From a beta proteobacterium CB (lineage in GTDB: Bacteria; Pseudomonadota; Gammaproteobacteria; Burkholderiales; Burkholderiaceae): a stretch of DNA of 64,000 nt. The notes under the pieces were generated by a model. The model saw only the letters and a program-made list of their open reading frames with translations, had not been told where the DNA came from and ran no database searches. The DNA lies in NCBI GenBank assembly GCA_000342265.1, contig CP004348.1:806001-870000 (forward strand), written 5' to 3'. Shown piece after piece: positions 38,372-49,461 of this stretch; the first letter of the stretch is position 1; every line of letters begins with the position of its first letter. The translations under genes and the position numbers were made by a program.

Positions 38372-38980
38372 ATGTTGAATGAATTACGCATGAAGATCGA
38401 AAAAAATACCGTTGTATCCCTGCGCTACAAATTAACTGATGCGCAGAACAATATTATCGAGGAACCAGATTCTCCGATGGTATACCTGCATGGCGGATAT
38501 GAGGGTACTTTTCCAAAGATTGAAACCTTATTGGATGGTCAAGATGTGGGCTATGAAGCCAGCATTCAGCTTGAGCCCAGCGAGGCGTTTGGTGAGTACG
38601 ATCCTGAGCTATTGAAGATTGAGCCACGTGCACGCTTTCCGGAGCCTTTAGAAGTTGGTATGCAGTTTGAGGGCGTTCCTGATGCCGAGGAAGAGGGTGA
38701 ATCTGTTGATGTAGATGATGAGCCTTTAATCTACACCGTTACCGATGTGGCTGACAGCCAAGTGGTCTTGGATGGCAATCATCCGCTTGCTGGTATGGCT
38801 TTGCGATTCTGGGTTCAGGTAGAGGATATTCGTGCCGCTACGGATGAAGAGATTGAGAATCGTCATCCCGAGGGTAGCGAAGGATTTGCATTTGGAATGC
38901 CAGATGATTCCGATGAGGGTGATGACGAGTTTACAGACAAGGTCGTCAATCCTGGTGGTTCATCGCCAACCCTACATTAA
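38372..38980 (+). CDS. FKBP-type peptidyl-prolyl isomerase, SlyD-like
   Basis: A 202-residue isomerase with an FKBP domain (about 7-75 and 125-160) interrupted by an insert-in-flap chaperone domain, as in SlyD. VVSLRYKLTDAQNNIIEE and LEPSEAFGEYDPELL are characteristic. The C-terminus is acidic (MPDDSDEGDDEF) and lacks the His/Cys-rich metal tail of E. coli SlyD. ATG 38372 is used; ATG 38390 would match the family N-terminus equally well. No Shine-Dalgarno is clear. Confidence 0.9.
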   Translation: MLNELRMKIEKNTVVSLRYKLTDAQNNIIEEPDSPMVYLHGGYEGTFPKIETLLDGQDVGYEASIQLEPSEAFGEYDPELLKIEPRARFPEPLEVGMQFEGVPDAEEEGESVDVDDEPLIYTVTDVADSQVVLDGNHPLAGMALRFWVQVEDIRAATDEEIENRHPEGSEGFAFGMPDDSDEGDDEFTDKVVNPGGSSPTLH

Positions 38981-38981
38981 C

Positions 38982-39749
38982 TTACTCTTTAAGCCATTCT
39001 TTTAAAGCACCAAGGTCGCGTTTGGTATCACTTGATTCGCTTGCATCGGAAGAGGGTGTATTACTTAACTTTGCTAGCGCCTTCTCAAGGGCTGCTATCT
39101 TAGCTTCTTGCTCTAGTGTGGCATCAATTAAACCTTTTAAGGCCATAGACACCGGATCATCTACATTCGGTGTCACGCCATAAGCAGAGAAGTATTCTTT
39201 AACCTTGCTATCGGGCGCGCTTGCCTGTGGCAGGTCCGGATGCAAGATCCGTGCAGGAATACCTACTGCAGTTGCTCCTGCAGGGATTTCTTTAAGTACT
39301 ACAGCATTTGATCCAACGCGAGCGCCATCACCTACAGTGAAGCCGCCGAGAACTTTAGCTCCCGCACTAATCACTACGCCTTTGCCTAAAGTGGGATGAC
39401 GCTTTACACCTTTGTACAAAGAAGTTCCACCTAGGGTAACGCCTTGATAGATCGTGCAATCATCGCCAATCTCTGTGGTCTCGCCAATGACAATGCCTAA
39501 GCCATGATCAAGGAATACCCGGCGACCAATCTTTGCACCAGGATGAATTTCAATGCCGGTAACAAAGCGAGCCAGCATCGACAGAAGGCGCGCAATCCAC
39601 TTCAAACCCAAGTTCCAGAGACCATGAGAGACGCGGTGGATCCAAACAGCATGTAAACCTGGGTAGCAGGTAATGACCTCTAAGCGGTTTCTGGCAGCAG
39701 GGTCACGAACAATGATGGAGTCGACTTGGTCGAAAAGCGAATTAAACAT
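38982..39749 (-). CDS. cysE: Serine O-acetyltransferase
   Basis: Acetylates serine with acetyl-CoA, committing it to cysteine synthesis. The 255-residue protein has an N-terminal helical domain and a left-handed beta-helix of hexapeptide repeats: [59 protein letters not shown] charged C-terminal extension ([16 protein letters not shown]) looks like a short coiled coil. It is convergent with the isomerase gene, one base apart. Confidence 0.95.
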   Translation of the reverse strand: MFNSLFDQVDSIIVRDPAARNRLEVITCYPGLHAVWIHRVSHGLWNLGLKWIARLLSMLARFVTGIEIHPGAKIGRRVFLDHGLGIVIGETTEIGDDCTIYQGVTLGGTSLYKGVKRHPTLGKGVVISAGAKVLGGFTVGDGARVGSNAVVLKEIPAGATAVGIPARILHPDLPQASAPDSKVKEYFSAYGVTPNVDDPVSMALKGLIDATLEQEAKIAALEKALAKLSNTPSSDASESSDTKRDLGALKEWLKE

Positions 39750-39778
39750 AGGTCGATTTTAACGGGTAAAGGCCGAAT

Positions 39779-40531
39779 TTATTTTCTGACGAGCATCTGT
39801 TTGGCAATGCCACGTAGAAGGTCGATTTCTTCTTTCTGCAGGCGAGTCCTGGCAAATAGCGCCTGTAAGCGCGGCATGAGTTTCTTGGGATTAGCAGGAT
39901 CAAGATAGCCTATGGCCTCAAGGCCCTCACGCCAGTGCTCTAGCATGGCTGCTACGGCTGCGGGATCTGCATAGTTCGCCTGTTCTAGGTTCGAGTTCAG
40001 GCAGTCATCAGCACCCAAGTCCTTGCTGAAGGTCTCTCTGAGGGTAAAGGCGCAAACCATCATGGCTTGGGCGAGGTTCAGAGATGGATAGAGGGGGTTT
40101 GCATCCAGCCAAACCCGATGGGTGCACAGTGAGAGGTGGCGGTTATCTAGACCGGTTCGCTCTGGACCAAATAGCAGGGCGACGTGCTGCTTGCTAGCAA
40201 TAGCAGCCTGAATCAAAGGTCGAGCATCTTGCCAGTTGATTGCTGGTGGCCCGAATTCACGATCGCGACTAGTTAAGCCCAATACGAGAGAGCAGTCTTG
40301 AACGGCTGACTCTAGCGATGAGCTCTCTTGACTCGACTCCAAGACATCAACGGCACCACTAGCTAAGGCAATGGCCTCCGGTGCCTGAGCTAGTCCTGGG
40401 GTCTTCGGGGAAATCAGCCGTAGATCGCTAAAACCCATTGTTTTTAGTGCGCGCGCAGCCGAACCCACATTTCCAGGGTGACTAGTTTCAACCAAAACCC
40501 AGCGCAGTAACTGTGCTTGTGCGGTATTCAT
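39779..40531 (-). CDS. trmJ: tRNA (cytidine/uridine-2'-O)-methyltransferase TrmJ
   Basis: A 250-residue SPOUT methyltransferase modifying position 32 of several tRNAs. LVETSHPGNVGSAARALKTMG near the N-terminus, LLFGPERTGLDN and PSLNLAQAMMVCAF form the trefoil-knot SAM site. The gene is divergent from suhB and lies 29 bases upstream of cysE on the same strand. Confidence 0.93.
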   Translation of the reverse strand: MNTAQAQLLRWVLVETSHPGNVGSAARALKTMGFSDLRLISPKTPGLAQAPEAIALASGAVDVLESSQESSSLESAVQDCSLVLGLTSRDREFGPPAINWQDARPLIQAAIASKQHVALLFGPERTGLDNRHLSLCTHRVWLDANPLYPSLNLAQAMMVCAFTLRETFSKDLGADDCLNSNLEQANYADPAAVAAMLEHWREGLEAIGYLDPANPKKLMPRLQALFARTRLQKEEIDLLRGIAKQMLVRK

Positions 40532-40661
40532 ATCAACAGGAATTCTCTAGGGGCTTGGACGTTCAAAGGGGCAATCGTTTAGAATCATGGTGTTAGCTCC
40601 TTATTGTCCCGCAGTTTGCAATCTGGTGAGCTTGTTCTTATTTAATTTGTCCATCAAAACT

Positions 40662-41450
40662 ATGCATCCCATGTTAAATGTGGCCGTTAAGGCTGCCCGT
40701 CGTGCCGGAACCGTGATTAACAGAGCTTCTCTGAATTTAGAGCGACTTCAAGTTGACCGCAAACAACATAATGACTTTGTTACTGAGGTGGACAGACAGG
40801 CTGAGGCGGCTATTATTGAAACGCTCAGCGAGGCCTATCCTTCCCATGGCTTTTTGGCTGAAGAAACTGGCGCTCAAAATACGGATGCTGAAAACGTCTG
40901 GATCATCGATCCTCTCGATGGCACAACTAACTTTATTCACGGTTTCCCACAATACGCTGTTTCAATTGCCTTGTCTGTGAATGGGGTAACCCAGCAAGCA
41001 GTGGTTTATGACCCAACCCGCGATGAACTTTTCACCGCCACTCGTGGCGCCGGTGCTTATTTGGATCGTCGGCGTTTGCGTGTTGCTACTCAAGACCGTT
41101 TAGCTAACTCCTTGTTGGGCACTGGCTTTCCCTATCGCGATGATCAGGATTTGGAAAAGTATTTAAAAATCTTTGCAGATATGTCACGAAATTGTGCAGG
41201 TCTGCGTCGCCCTGGTGCTGCATCCCTCGATTTAGCTTATGTAGCTGCAGGTCGTTACGATGGATTTTTTGAGAGTGATCTCAAGCCGTGGGATATGGCT
41301 GCAGGTGCTTTGTTGATTACTGAAGCCGGTGGACTCATCGGCAACTACCGCGGCGAAGAAGGTTTCTTGCAAAGTGGCGAAGTGATGTGTGCAAACCCGC
41401 GTATCTTTGCTCAGATGGTGCAGTGCTTATCTAAATATTCCACCTGTTAA
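40662..41450 (+). CDS. suhB: Inositol-1-monophosphatase SuhB
   Basis: A 262-residue Mg-dependent phosphatase; in E. coli SuhB also binds RNA polymerase and assists rRNA antitermination. Metal-site motifs are [15 protein letters not shown] and [17 protein letters not shown], with FLAEETGA providing a glutamate. ATG 40662 gives the family start ([16 protein letters not shown]); an upstream start would add 25 non-family residues. Divergent from trmJ, a common arrangement in Burkholderiales. Confidence 0.96.
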   Translation: MHPMLNVAVKAARRAGTVINRASLNLERLQVDRKQHNDFVTEVDRQAEAAIIETLSEAYPSHGFLAEETGAQNTDAENVWIIDPLDGTTNFIHGFPQYAVSIALSVNGVTQQAVVYDPTRDELFTATRGAGAYLDRRRLRVATQDRLANSLLGTGFPYRDDQDLEKYLKIFADMSRNCAGLRRPGAASLDLAYVAAGRYDGFFESDLKPWDMAAGALLITEAGGLIGNYRGEEGFLQSGEVMCANPRIFAQMVQCLSKYSTC

Positions 41451-41462
41451 TAGGCGGCAGTA

Positions 41463-42251
41463 TTACATTTTGATCAGGTCGGCGTAACGTACGCCGTCTT
41501 GATTAATCAGTAGCGCGCTTGCGCGTGGTCGCCCGCTCTCGGGATGATCTAAATCCCAATCCGACAATACCCAGCGTTGCCATTCTTGACTCAAAAGTTG
41601 CTCTTGGTGGTGATTTGGTAGATGGGTATGCCCATGAATTAATAGACCCGCATTCTGATCTCTTAGTACTGCCGCACATGCTGCCATGGTGACATTTGTT
41701 TTGGCTTGCGCACCTTCAGTTGAAGATTGGATTGCACGTTGATATTGCACGCCACTATTGCTACGTAGATGATTTGCAATAGAGCGACGCCAATTCAAAG
41801 GTAGCCTCAAAAATAGTTTTTGAATCCAAGGTTTGCGAACCCAACTGCGGAACACTTGATAGCCAACATCTGCCGTACAAAGAGAGTCTCCGTGACAGAG
41901 AACATATTCAGATCCGGCAATATTGATCTTGCTCGGATCGGGCATGAGGGTCATACCCGTTTTGCTTAAGAAATGCTTTCCAATTAAAAAGTCACGATTA
42001 CCGTGAAGGTAATACGTTTTTACTTTAGTGGAGAGTGTTGCGAGCGCATGTTTTACTTCTTGTTGAAATGGTGAATGAAGGGCGGCGTCATCTCCAACCC
42101 AATACTCAAACAAGTCTCCCAGGATAAAGACCGCCCCTACCTTAGGAGCATCCTTTTCACAAAAATCAAAAAATCGTTGCGCCGTCAAAGGCATTGACGG
42201 CGTGAGATGTAAATCAGAAATGAGCAGCGCGCTCGCGTATTGCGGAATCAT
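41463..42251 (-). CDS. lpxH: UDP-2,3-diacylglucosamine diphosphatase
   Basis: A 262-residue metallophosphoesterase that cleaves UDP-diacylglucosamine to lipid X in lipid A synthesis. Motifs LISDLHLTP, ILGDLFEYWVGDD, HGNRDFLIG, HGDSLCT and HGHTHLP carry the two-metal ligands. Its start overlaps the ppiB stop by one base on the minus strand, so the genes are co-transcribed. Confidence 0.95.
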   Translation of the reverse strand: MIPQYASALLISDLHLTPSMPLTAQRFFDFCEKDAPKVGAVFILGDLFEYWVGDDAALHSPFQQEVKHALATLSTKVKTYYLHGNRDFLIGKHFLSKTGMTLMPDPSKINIAGSEYVLCHGDSLCTADVGYQVFRSWVRKPWIQKLFLRLPLNWRRSIANHLRSNSGVQYQRAIQSSTEGAQAKTNVTMAACAAVLRDQNAGLLIHGHTHLPNHHQEQLLSQEWQRWVLSDWDLDHPESGRPRASALLINQDGVRYADLIKM

Positions 42252-42751
42252 TACTCGAGAACACTTGCCTTCTCAATGACAACATCCTCTGCAGGAACAT
42301 CTTGATGAAAGCCGGCATTACCAGTCTTCACCTTGCGAATGGTGTCAACTACATCAAGGCCATCAGTAACTTTGCCAAAAACTGCATAACCCCAGCCTTG
42401 AGCATTCGGGGCAGTGTGGTTCAGGAAATCATTGTCATTGACGTTAATGAAAAATTGGGCTGTTGCAGAGTGCGGATCGCTGGTGCGTGCCATGGCTACT
42501 GTGCCACGTTCGTTCTTGAGGCCATTGTTCGCCTCATTCTCAATTTGGGCGCCAGAAGATTTTTCTTTTAAGCCTGCAGTCATGCCACCGCCTTGAATCA
42601 TGAAGTTATCGATCACGCGATGGAAAATCGTGCCATCGTAATGACCGCTTTTTACGTACTGCAAAAAATTGGCAACGGTCTTTGGAGCTTTAGCGGCATC
42701 TAATGAAAGGGTGATGTCACCCTTATTTGTTTTGAGTAGAACTTTAGTCAT
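42251..42751 (-). CDS. ppiB: Cytoplasmic cyclophilin-type peptidyl-prolyl isomerase
   Basis: A 166-residue cyclophilin without signal peptide. Active-site segments are [34 protein letters not shown] and [16 protein letters not shown]. It lies between the TPR lipoprotein and lpxH. Related Burkholderiales often have two cyclophilin genes here; only one is present. Confidence 0.95.
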   Translation of the reverse strand: MTKVLLKTNKGDITLSLDAAKAPKTVANFLQYVKSGHYDGTIFHRVIDNFMIQGGGMTAGLKEKSSGAQIENEANNGLKNERGTVAMARTSDPHSATAQFFINVNDNDFLNHTAPNAQGWGYAVFGKVTDGLDVVDTIRKVKTGNAGFHQDVPAEDVVIEKASVLE

Positions 42752-42795
42752 GGTGAATTCACTTTCCGAGAGTTAGTGGGTAAAAATGCTAAAAA

Positions 42796-43620
42796 TTATT
42801 TTGAGTTTGGCGCCATCGGCGCAGCCACCTTTTTAGATGGCTTCAGGATTTCCATTAACGCTTTTGAGCGATTCGTGTATTGACGCTGATTGAGGACGGC
42901 ATCTTTCGCTGCATTGTCGTAGGCCTGGGCAGCAAGGCGAATATAGACCTCACCGAGATTGGCTGAAGCAACGGTGTAGCTTGGGCGTAATTTCAATGCG
43001 AGCTCTAAATAATCTCTAGCCTCAATCCAGTTGCCCTGATTGGCTGCTAGTGCTGCTAGGTTGTTATAAGGCTCGGGTAGTTCTGGAAATTGTTGGGTAA
43101 TTTCAATTAAAGTTTTCTTGGCTGCATCCCATTGACGCATTTCAATCTGCATGCGTGCCTTGACGTAACGAAGCTGCACATTGCCCGGCGTTTTCTTGAG
43201 ACGCTGATTAATCAGATCAATGGCTTCTGGATATTTTTTGGCTTTGACCAACTTTTCAATGTCGGACGGAACACCATTTTTCGTTACTGGATCTGGCTCA
43301 ATGATTAAAAAAGATAGAAATGGAACGGCTACAGAGTCTGAGAGCTCAGAATTGAATTGGTCGTATCCAGCGTCATTGCCAGCTAGTCTTGGCGGGTCAT
43401 TAGGCCCATAGGAGCCTAAATAGGGCGCCTGAGTGCTTGGTGCAGCTGTAGTCGAGGCATTATTGAGGGCTTTAATTTCAGCGTCTGCCAGCTGTTGCCC
43501 GGGGGTGCTGCAAGCTGCCAAAAATAAAACAGCAAAAATAGCGCTTAAGCCACCCAATTGGGCTGGACGTAGTGAAAAAAGGTTAGCTGGCATAGGGGGT
43601 GGGGTGAAAAACTGACTCAT
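42796..43620 (-). CDS. TPR-repeat lipoprotein
   Basis: A 274-residue envelope protein. The N-terminal hydrophobic segment [10 protein letters not shown] ends in a lipobox with Cys37, implying lipidation after a long signal peptide. Tetratricopeptide repeats follow from about residue 125 ([58 protein letters not shown]). TPRs mediate protein contacts; the partner is unknown. It is divergent from cysS and heads the ppiB-lpxH strand. Confidence 0.9.
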   Translation of the reverse strand: MSQFFTPPPMPANLFSLRPAQLGGLSAIFAVLFLAACSTPGQQLADAEIKALNNASTTAAPSTQAPYLGSYGPNDPPRLAGNDAGYDQFNSELSDSVAVPFLSFLIIEPDPVTKNGVPSDIEKLVKAKKYPEAIDLINQRLKKTPGNVQLRYVKARMQIEMRQWDAAKKTLIEITQQFPELPEPYNNLAALAANQGNWIEARDYLELALKLRPSYTVASANLGEVYIRLAAQAYDNAAKDAVLNQRQYTNRSKALMEILKPSKKVAAPMAPNSK

Positions 43621-43680
43621 TCGATATACTCAGCGCTCAGTCTAACAAATTGGCGCTACTTGCCCACCTTTATAGCCTCT

Positions 43681-45102
43681 ATGCTGCAAATCTATAACAC
43701 CCTCAGTCGTTCCAAACAGGCCTTTAAGCCCATCGAGCCAGGCAAGGTGAAGATGTATGTCTGCGGAATGACGGTCTATGACTTTTGCCACATCGGTCAC
43801 GCCCGAGTGATGATTGTGTTTGATATGGTCGTGCGCTGGTTGCGAGCTAGTGGCTACGAAGTGGTCTACGTGCGCAATATCACTGACATTGATGACAAGA
43901 TCATCAATCGCGCTATTGAGAATGGTGAGCCTATTTCTGCGCTGACACAGCGTTTTATCGATGCAATGCACGCCGATTCCGATGAATTGGGTTTGATGCA
44001 TCCGGATCATGAGCCTCGCGCAACAGATTACATAGGTCAAATGCAGGGCATTATTGGCCGCTTGATTGAAAAAGAATTGGCCTATCAAGGCGAGGATGGC
44101 GATGTCAATTTCGCTGTTCGCTTGTTCCCGGAATACGGTCGTCTCTCTGGTAAATCCTTGGATGAATTAAATGCTGGTGAACGTGTTGCCGTTGGTGGTG
44201 GTAAACGTGATCCATTAGATTTTGTTTTATGGAAAAGCGCGAAACCAGAAGAGCCCGCCGACACGCGTTGGAGTTCCCCTTGGGGCGAAGGTCGTCCTGG
44301 ATGGCATATTGAGTGTTCTGCTATGTCCTGCGATTTGCTAGGTGAGCACTTTGATATTCATGGTGGTGGCGCTGATTTGCAGTTCCCCCATCACGAGAAT
44401 GAGATTGCTCAGAGTGAGGGCGCTCTATATGGCCAAGATCACAAGGCCAGCGATGCCCCCTTTGTCAATTATTGGATGCACAACGGACACATTCGTGTAA
44501 ATGAAGAAAAGATGTCCAAATCATTGGGCAATTTTTTCTTGATCCGCGACGTTCTCAAGAATTTCGATCCTGAGGTCTTGCGCTTCTTTATGTTGCGTGC
44601 CCACTATCGCAGTCCGATTAACTATAGCGATGCTCAGCTTGAGGAGGCTCGCTCTGGTTTGGTGCGCCTGTATACGGCCTTGGCCCAAGTGCAGCTTGGT
44701 AATAGGTCTGTAGAGCCTGACCCAATATGGGCGAAGCGCTTTGCTGATGCTATGAATGATGACTTCAATACCCCAGAGGCTATTGCAGCTCTTTTTGACC
44801 TGGCTAGTGAAGTTAATCGTGCGCAAGGAGAAGACAAAGTGCGCCTAGCTAGTACGCTCAAGGCGTTGGCCGGTAACCTCAACTTCTTGCAGCGAGACCC
44901 AACTGTATTCTTGCAGGAAGGATCTCGGGGTGCTGATGGGGGTCTATCTGCTGCTGCTATCGAAGAGCAGATTGCGGCTCGAGTTGCTGCAAAGCAAGCC
45001 AAAGATTTTGCTAAAGCAGATGCGATTCGCAAAACTTTGTTGGAGCAGGGTGTGGTTTTAGAAGATAAACCCGGTGGTCTTACAGAATGGCGTAGAAGTT
45101 AA
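43681..45102 (+). CDS. cysS: Cysteinyl-tRNA synthetase
   Basis: A 473-residue class I synthetase. The HIGH motif is in [12 protein letters not shown], the KMSKS motif in [12 protein letters not shown], and zinc ligands are in YVCGMTVYD and IECSAMSCD with the later [13 protein letters not shown] 43681 gives the family start ([13 protein letters not shown]); the upstream TTG frame would add seven residues. It starts the cysS-glycosylase-accA-tilS run. Confidence 0.97.
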   Translation: MLQIYNTLSRSKQAFKPIEPGKVKMYVCGMTVYDFCHIGHARVMIVFDMVVRWLRASGYEVVYVRNITDIDDKIINRAIENGEPISALTQRFIDAMHADSDELGLMHPDHEPRATDYIGQMQGIIGRLIEKELAYQGEDGDVNFAVRLFPEYGRLSGKSLDELNAGERVAVGGGKRDPLDFVLWKSAKPEEPADTRWSSPWGEGRPGWHIECSAMSCDLLGEHFDIHGGGADLQFPHHENEIAQSEGALYGQDHKASDAPFVNYWMHNGHIRVNEEKMSKSLGNFFLIRDVLKNFDPEVLRFFMLRAHYRSPINYSDAQLEEARSGLVRLYTALAQVQLGNRSVEPDPIWAKRFADAMNDDFNTPEAIAALFDLASEVNRAQGEDKVRLASTLKALAGNLNFLQRDPTVFLQEGSRGADGGLSAAAIEEQIAARVAAKQAKDFAKADAIRKTLLEQGVVLEDKPGGLTEWRRS

Positions 45103-45118
45103 TTAAAGATGGTTTATT

Positions 45119-45775
45119 TTGAGTAAAACTGCAGAACTGGTCGTCGTCGAAGAGGCTGCCCCACAGTATTGGGAGCAGGCTTGTGCCGAGTTGATGAAGC
45201 ATGACCGTATTCTAAAAAAGTTGATTCCTAAACATGGTTCAGTTTTTTTGAGAACACGTGGTGATGCATTTACAACATTGGCTAGATCTATTGTTGGCCA
45301 ACAAATTTCAGTAGCGGCAGCGCAGTCGGTTTGGAATAAGACATTGCTCGCCGCTAAAAATAAAGTCAATCCTAAAAATATCCTTGCTTTAAGTGTTGAA
45401 GAATTACGCGCAGCCGGTTTGTCGGGTCGCAAGGTGGAGTACATCCGTGATTTAGCCGAACACTTTAATTCTGGTCGCTTACATGCGAATCAATGGAAAG
45501 GCATGGAGGATGAAGCCATCATCAAAGAACTGTGTGAAATTCGGGGTATTGGGCGCTGGACTGCTGAAATGTTCCTCATTTTCAACATGGTTAGGCCTAA
45601 TATTCTCCCTTTGGATGATGCTGGCCTAATTAAGGCTATTTCCCTCAATTACTTCAGTGGAGAGCCTGTTAGCAGGCATGAGGCCCGAGAAGTAGCTGCT
45701 AATTGGGCCCCTTGGTGCACGGTTGCAACCTGGTATATGTGGAGAAGTCTCGACCCCATCGCCGTTGAATATTAA
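45119..45775 (+). CDS. DNA-3-methyladenine glycosylase, HhH-GPD superfamily (AlkA-like)
   Basis: A 218-residue base-excision repair glycosylase. The helix-hairpin-helix EIRGIGRWTAEMFLIF is followed by PLDDAGL, whose second Asp is the catalytic residue of the superfamily. Length fits the short AlkA type lacking the N-terminal beta domain of E. coli AlkA. The start is TTG, 16 bases after the cysS stop; no ATG is suitably placed. accA follows nine bases downstream. Confidence 0.9.
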   Translation: MSKTAELVVVEEAAPQYWEQACAELMKHDRILKKLIPKHGSVFLRTRGDAFTTLARSIVGQQISVAAAQSVWNKTLLAAKNKVNPKNILALSVEELRAAGLSGRKVEYIRDLAEHFNSGRLHANQWKGMEDEAIIKELCEIRGIGRWTAEMFLIFNMVRPNILPLDDAGLIKAISLNYFSGEPVSRHEAREVAANWAPWCTVATWYMWRSLDPIAVEY

Positions 45776-45784
45776 AATCAAGCT

Positions 45785-46756
45785 ATGAAAACGACTTTCC
45801 TGGATTTTGAGCAGTCAATCGCTGAACTAGAGTCAAAGATTGAAGAGCTGCAATTTGTGCAAGATGAATCATCAGTGGATATCTCTGATGAGATCAAAAC
45901 GCTTACCGAAAAAAGTCAGCAACTGACTAAAGACATCTATGCCAACCTAAGCCCTTGGCAAGTTTCACAAGTGGCGCGTCATCCACAGCGCCCTTACACC
46001 CTCGATTATGTTGGCGCATTGTTTACGGACTTTCATGAACTTCATGGTGATCGTAATTTTGCGGATGATCAATCCATCATCACTGGCTTAGCCCGTTTTG
46101 AAAATCAGCCATGTATGGTTATTGGCCATCAAAAAGGTCGCGATACAAAAGAACGTGCATTAAGAAATTTTGGTATGAGTCGCCCTGAAGGTTATCGAAA
46201 AGCAAAGCGTGTCATGCGCTTGGCGGAAAAATTTAAATTACCAGTGTTCACCTTTGTCGATACACCAGGTGCATTCCCGGGTATCGATGCAGAAGAGCGC
46301 AACCAATCGGAAGCAATTGGTCACAATCTGTATGTTCAGGCTGAGTTAGAAGTGCCTATCATCGCCACCATAATCGGTGAGGGTGGTTCTGGTGGCGCAC
46401 TGGCTATTGCAATGGGTGACGTGGTGCTGATGTTGCAAAACTCAACGTATTCCGTGATCTCACCTGAAGGCTGTGCATCTATTCTTTGGAAGACTGCTGA
46501 TAAAGCGCCAGAAGCTGCTGAGCAATTAGGTTTGACCGCGCAACGTTTAAAAGCAATCGGCTTGATCGATAAGATCGTTCCTGAGCCAACTGGTGGCGCG
46601 CATCGTGATTACGACACCATGATGAACAATATGCGCAAAGCTTTGGCCGATTCCCTCAAAACCTTCGATGGCATGAAAGTGGATGCGCTTCTTGAGCGTC
46701 GCCATGAGCGCTTGATGAGTTATGGCAAATTCAAGGAAATCGAAGCCAAGCCTTAA
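45785..46756 (+). CDS. accA: Acetyl-CoA carboxylase carboxyltransferase subunit alpha
   Basis: A 323-residue subunit that, with AccD, transfers carboxyl from carboxybiotin to acetyl-CoA for fatty-acid synthesis. N-terminal helices ([17 protein letters not shown]) precede the crotonase-like core: [40 protein letters not shown] and [15 protein letters not shown]. It overlaps tilS by 35 bases. Confidence 0.97.
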   Translation: MKTTFLDFEQSIAELESKIEELQFVQDESSVDISDEIKTLTEKSQQLTKDIYANLSPWQVSQVARHPQRPYTLDYVGALFTDFHELHGDRNFADDQSIITGLARFENQPCMVIGHQKGRDTKERALRNFGMSRPEGYRKAKRVMRLAEKFKLPVFTFVDTPGAFPGIDAEERNQSEAIGHNLYVQAELEVPIIATIIGEGGSGGALAIAMGDVVLMLQNSTYSVISPEGCASILWKTADKAPEAAEQLGLTAQRLKAIGLIDKIVPEPTGGAHRDYDTMMNNMRKALADSLKTFDGMKVDALLERRHERLMSYGKFKEIEAKP

Positions 46757-48047
46757 GGCAAAAACTAAAGCAGTCAAACGTATTGGGCTCGCCTTAAGTG
46801 GTGGGCTTGATTCGGTTGTGCTGCTCGACACTGTTTGTAAGGCGGTTCAAGCAAATGCAATTCAAGAGCCAACCGAGGTTTGGGCTTTTCATATCCACCA
46901 CGGCTTGCAAAAGCCTGCAGATCAATGGCTAGAGTTTTGCGAGAAGCTGGCAAAAAAATACCAAGTACATTTTGATTTTCGTCTATTGCATTTCTCAGAC
47001 AAAACCCAAGGTAACATCGAAGCCAGAGCAAGGGCGGAGCGCTATGACGCTTTAACTGACTTATGTATTGAGCACGGTATTGAGGATCTACTGCTAGCTC
47101 ACCACCAAAATGATCAGGCAGAAACCGTTCTCTTGCAGCTCCTCCGAGGGGCTGGCGTAGCAGGCCTCTCTGGGATGCCTCTGCATCGCACCAACGCAAA
47201 CCAGGGCGACCCAATTACTCTTTGGCGTCCTTTGTTAAATCAAAGCAGGGCAGAGTTAGAGGCCTATGCAAAAGCACGCAAACTCAAATGGGTAGAAGAC
47301 CCTAGCAATCAAAATACGCGCTATCGCCGTAATGCTATTCGTAAAGAAATTATTCCAAAGCTAGAGAAAATTCAGCCTGGCGCGATTGCCAACTTGGCTC
47401 GCAGCGCAGATTTGCTAGCCCAATCCCAAGTGCTACTCGATCGCTTGGCAAGGCAAGATGGAAAAAGCATTCTTCAGGGTAAGAACTTAAAGTTGAGTCG
47501 ACTCTTGGCGCTCGCTCAGCTCGATCGACCAGCTGCTAATAATCTACTGCGATATTGGCTCAGGTTAAATGATCTGGCAATGCCATCTCAAGAACGCCTC
47601 GAGTCTTGGTGGAGGGATCTGATGTCCGTTAAAGCAGATTCAAGTTTGGAATGGCAGCATGATGAGGCGAGTATTTATTTGTGGCGTGGCATTTTGCAAG
47701 TGGCCAGGACTAAAGTAGGGCGGTGGGTATTTCGGGATGTGTCCGCGAGAAGTAAGTCACTTGGATTGCCTGCTGATTGGGTTAATCAATCCCAAGCACA
47801 AGGCCTCATTGAGGAAAGACTGCGTCAAGGGGCGGAAAAGATTCAAATCAAGCCCAATACCCCACGTAAAACGCTGAAGAACCTCTTTCAGGAGTCCGAT
47901 ACGCCTCCTTGGGAGCGGCAGGCGCCACTGCTTTATATCAATGATGAGCTTGTAGCGGTTGCTGGGGTAGGTACGAGCTACCCGCATTTAGTCTCCACTG
48001 GCAAGCGAGTGCTCCCTACATGGCTTGTGAAGCCCTGGCAAACATAA
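46722..48047 (+). CDS. tilS: tRNA(Ile)-lysidine synthetase
   Basis: A 441-residue PP-loop ATPase that converts C34 of tRNA-Ile(CAU) to lysidine. The PP-loop [14 protein letters not shown] has SGGLDS at residues 26-31; [19 protein letters not shown] and [13 protein letters not shown] are TilS signatures, and a C-terminal domain near 380-440 is present. The start lies inside the end of accA, so translation is coupled. Confidence 0.95.
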   Translation: MANSRKSKPSLKAKTKAVKRIGLALSGGLDSVVLLDTVCKAVQANAIQEPTEVWAFHIHHGLQKPADQWLEFCEKLAKKYQVHFDFRLLHFSDKTQGNIEARARAERYDALTDLCIEHGIEDLLLAHHQNDQAETVLLQLLRGAGVAGLSGMPLHRTNANQGDPITLWRPLLNQSRAELEAYAKARKLKWVEDPSNQNTRYRRNAIRKEIIPKLEKIQPGAIANLARSADLLAQSQVLLDRLARQDGKSILQGKNLKLSRLLALAQLDRPAANNLLRYWLRLNDLAMPSQERLESWWRDLMSVKADSSLEWQHDEASIYLWRGILQVARTKVGRWVFRDVSARSKSLGLPADWVNQSQAQGLIEERLRQGAEKIQIKPNTPRKTLKNLFQESDTPPWERQAPLLYINDELVAVAGVGTSYPHLVSTGKRVLPTWLVKPWQT

Positions 48048-48120
48048 AACCCTGTAAAATAAGCCCCTTTTAGACCCTAGGGAATGTATTTCCCTGTAAA
48101 TAGACAATACGACGGTTTTT

Positions 48121-49371
48121 ATGGCTCTTATCGTTCATAAGTATGGTGGCACCTCAATGGGCTCAGTTGAGCGCATTCAGAACGTCGCTAAACGCGTTGC
48201 TAAGTGGATGCGTGCAGGTCACCAAGTAGTCGTGGTGCCTTCAGCTATGTCTGGCGAAACCAATCGCTTGCTTGGCTTGGCAAAAGACATCAATCCCAAT
48301 GCAAGTCCACGCGAACTCGATCAAATCGCCTCTACAGGCGAACAGGTGAGTTCTGGCTTATTAGCATTAGCCTTGCTGCGTGAAGGTGTTGATGCAGTTA
48401 GCTATGCCGGTTGGCAGGTAACAGTCCATACGGATTCTTCATTTACTAAAGCGCGCATCAAGAGCATTGATGACAAGAAAATTCTTGCCGATCTCAACGC
48501 GGGACGTGCTGTAGTCGTCACTGGTTTCCAGGGTGTCGATCCAGACGGCAACATTACCACCCTAGGTCGTGGCGGTTCCGACACATCTGCTGTTGCAATG
48601 GCCGCAGCACTAAAAGCTGATGAGTGCTTAATCTACACAGACGTCGATGGTGTCTATACGACTGATCCGCGTGTCTGTGAAGATGCACGCCGCTTAGACA
48701 AAATTACTTTTGAAGAAATGCTAGAGATGGCAAGTCTTGGTTCAAAGGTTTTGCAAATTCGTTCAGTTGAGTTTGCTGGTAAATATAAAGTTAAAACCCG
48801 TGTTCTGTCATCGCTGACAGATCCGTTGATGCCCCTTGATCAAGAGATGAAGTCGGGCACCTTGATTACATTTGAAGAGGACAGCACTATGGAAGCCGCA
48901 GTTATTTCCGGCATCGCCTTTGCGCGTGATGAAGCCAAAATTACCGTTCTTGGAGTTCCCGATCGCCCAGGTATCGCTTATCAAATTTTGGGTCCGATTG
49001 CGGATGCCAATATTGATGTGGACATCATCATTCAGAATCAATCGTTTGAAGGTAAGACAGACTTTACTTTTACGGTCCCTCGCGCTGACTATCAAAAAGC
49101 CTTGGATCTGCTCAAGAGCAATGTTCAAGCTCATATCGAAGCCAAAGAAATCACCGGTGACCCAAAGGTGTCTAAGGTGTCCGTGGTTGGTGTGGGTATG
49201 CGCTCACATGTCGGTGTTGCTAGCAAAATGTTCCGCACATTGTCAGAAGAGGGCATCAATATTCTGATGATTTCCACTAGCGAAATTAAGATTTCTGTTG
49301 TGATCGATGAGAAGTATATGGAGTTGGCTGTACGTGCTCTCCATAAGGCTTTTGAGCTGGATCAGAAGTAA
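48121..49371 (+). CDS. lysC: Aspartate kinase
   Basis: A 416-residue kinase making aspartyl phosphate, the entry to lysine, threonine and methionine. KYGGTSMGSVERIQ binds ATP, and TLGRGGSDTSAVAMA and YTDVDGVYTTDPR are catalytic motifs. Two C-terminal ACT domains (about 265-410; e.g. GVPDRPGIAYQILGPIADAN) bind the feedback inhibitors. It has its own 73-base upstream region with a short hairpin (48079-48095). dapA, which uses the product of the next pathway steps, lies elsewhere in the window. Confidence 0.97.
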   Translation: MALIVHKYGGTSMGSVERIQNVAKRVAKWMRAGHQVVVVPSAMSGETNRLLGLAKDINPNASPRELDQIASTGEQVSSGLLALALLREGVDAVSYAGWQVTVHTDSSFTKARIKSIDDKKILADLNAGRAVVVTGFQGVDPDGNITTLGRGGSDTSAVAMAAALKADECLIYTDVDGVYTTDPRVCEDARRLDKITFEEMLEMASLGSKVLQIRSVEFAGKYKVKTRVLSSLTDPLMPLDQEMKSGTLITFEEDSTMEAAVISGIAFARDEAKITVLGVPDRPGIAYQILGPIADANIDVDIIIQNQSFEGKTDFTFTVPRADYQKALDLLKSNVQAHIEAKEITGDPKVSKVSVVGVGMRSHVGVASKMFRTLSEEGINILMISTSEIKISVVIDEKYMELAVRALHKAFELDQK

Positions 49372-49461
49372 AAACACGCAGTAAACGCTTTAAAACCGCA
49401 GTAAAACCCCGCAGCCAACGGAATCCGTTAAACTGTGGGTCGTTGTAAAGGTATCAAGCAG

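Noticed and set aside
43642..44088. Minus-strand frame with His/Ile-rich product opposite cysS
   Set aside because: Antisense shadow of cysS catalytic motifs.
48079..48095. Hairpin before lysC considered as terminator or lysine riboswitch
   Set aside because: No T-tract and far too short for the lysine riboswitch architecture.
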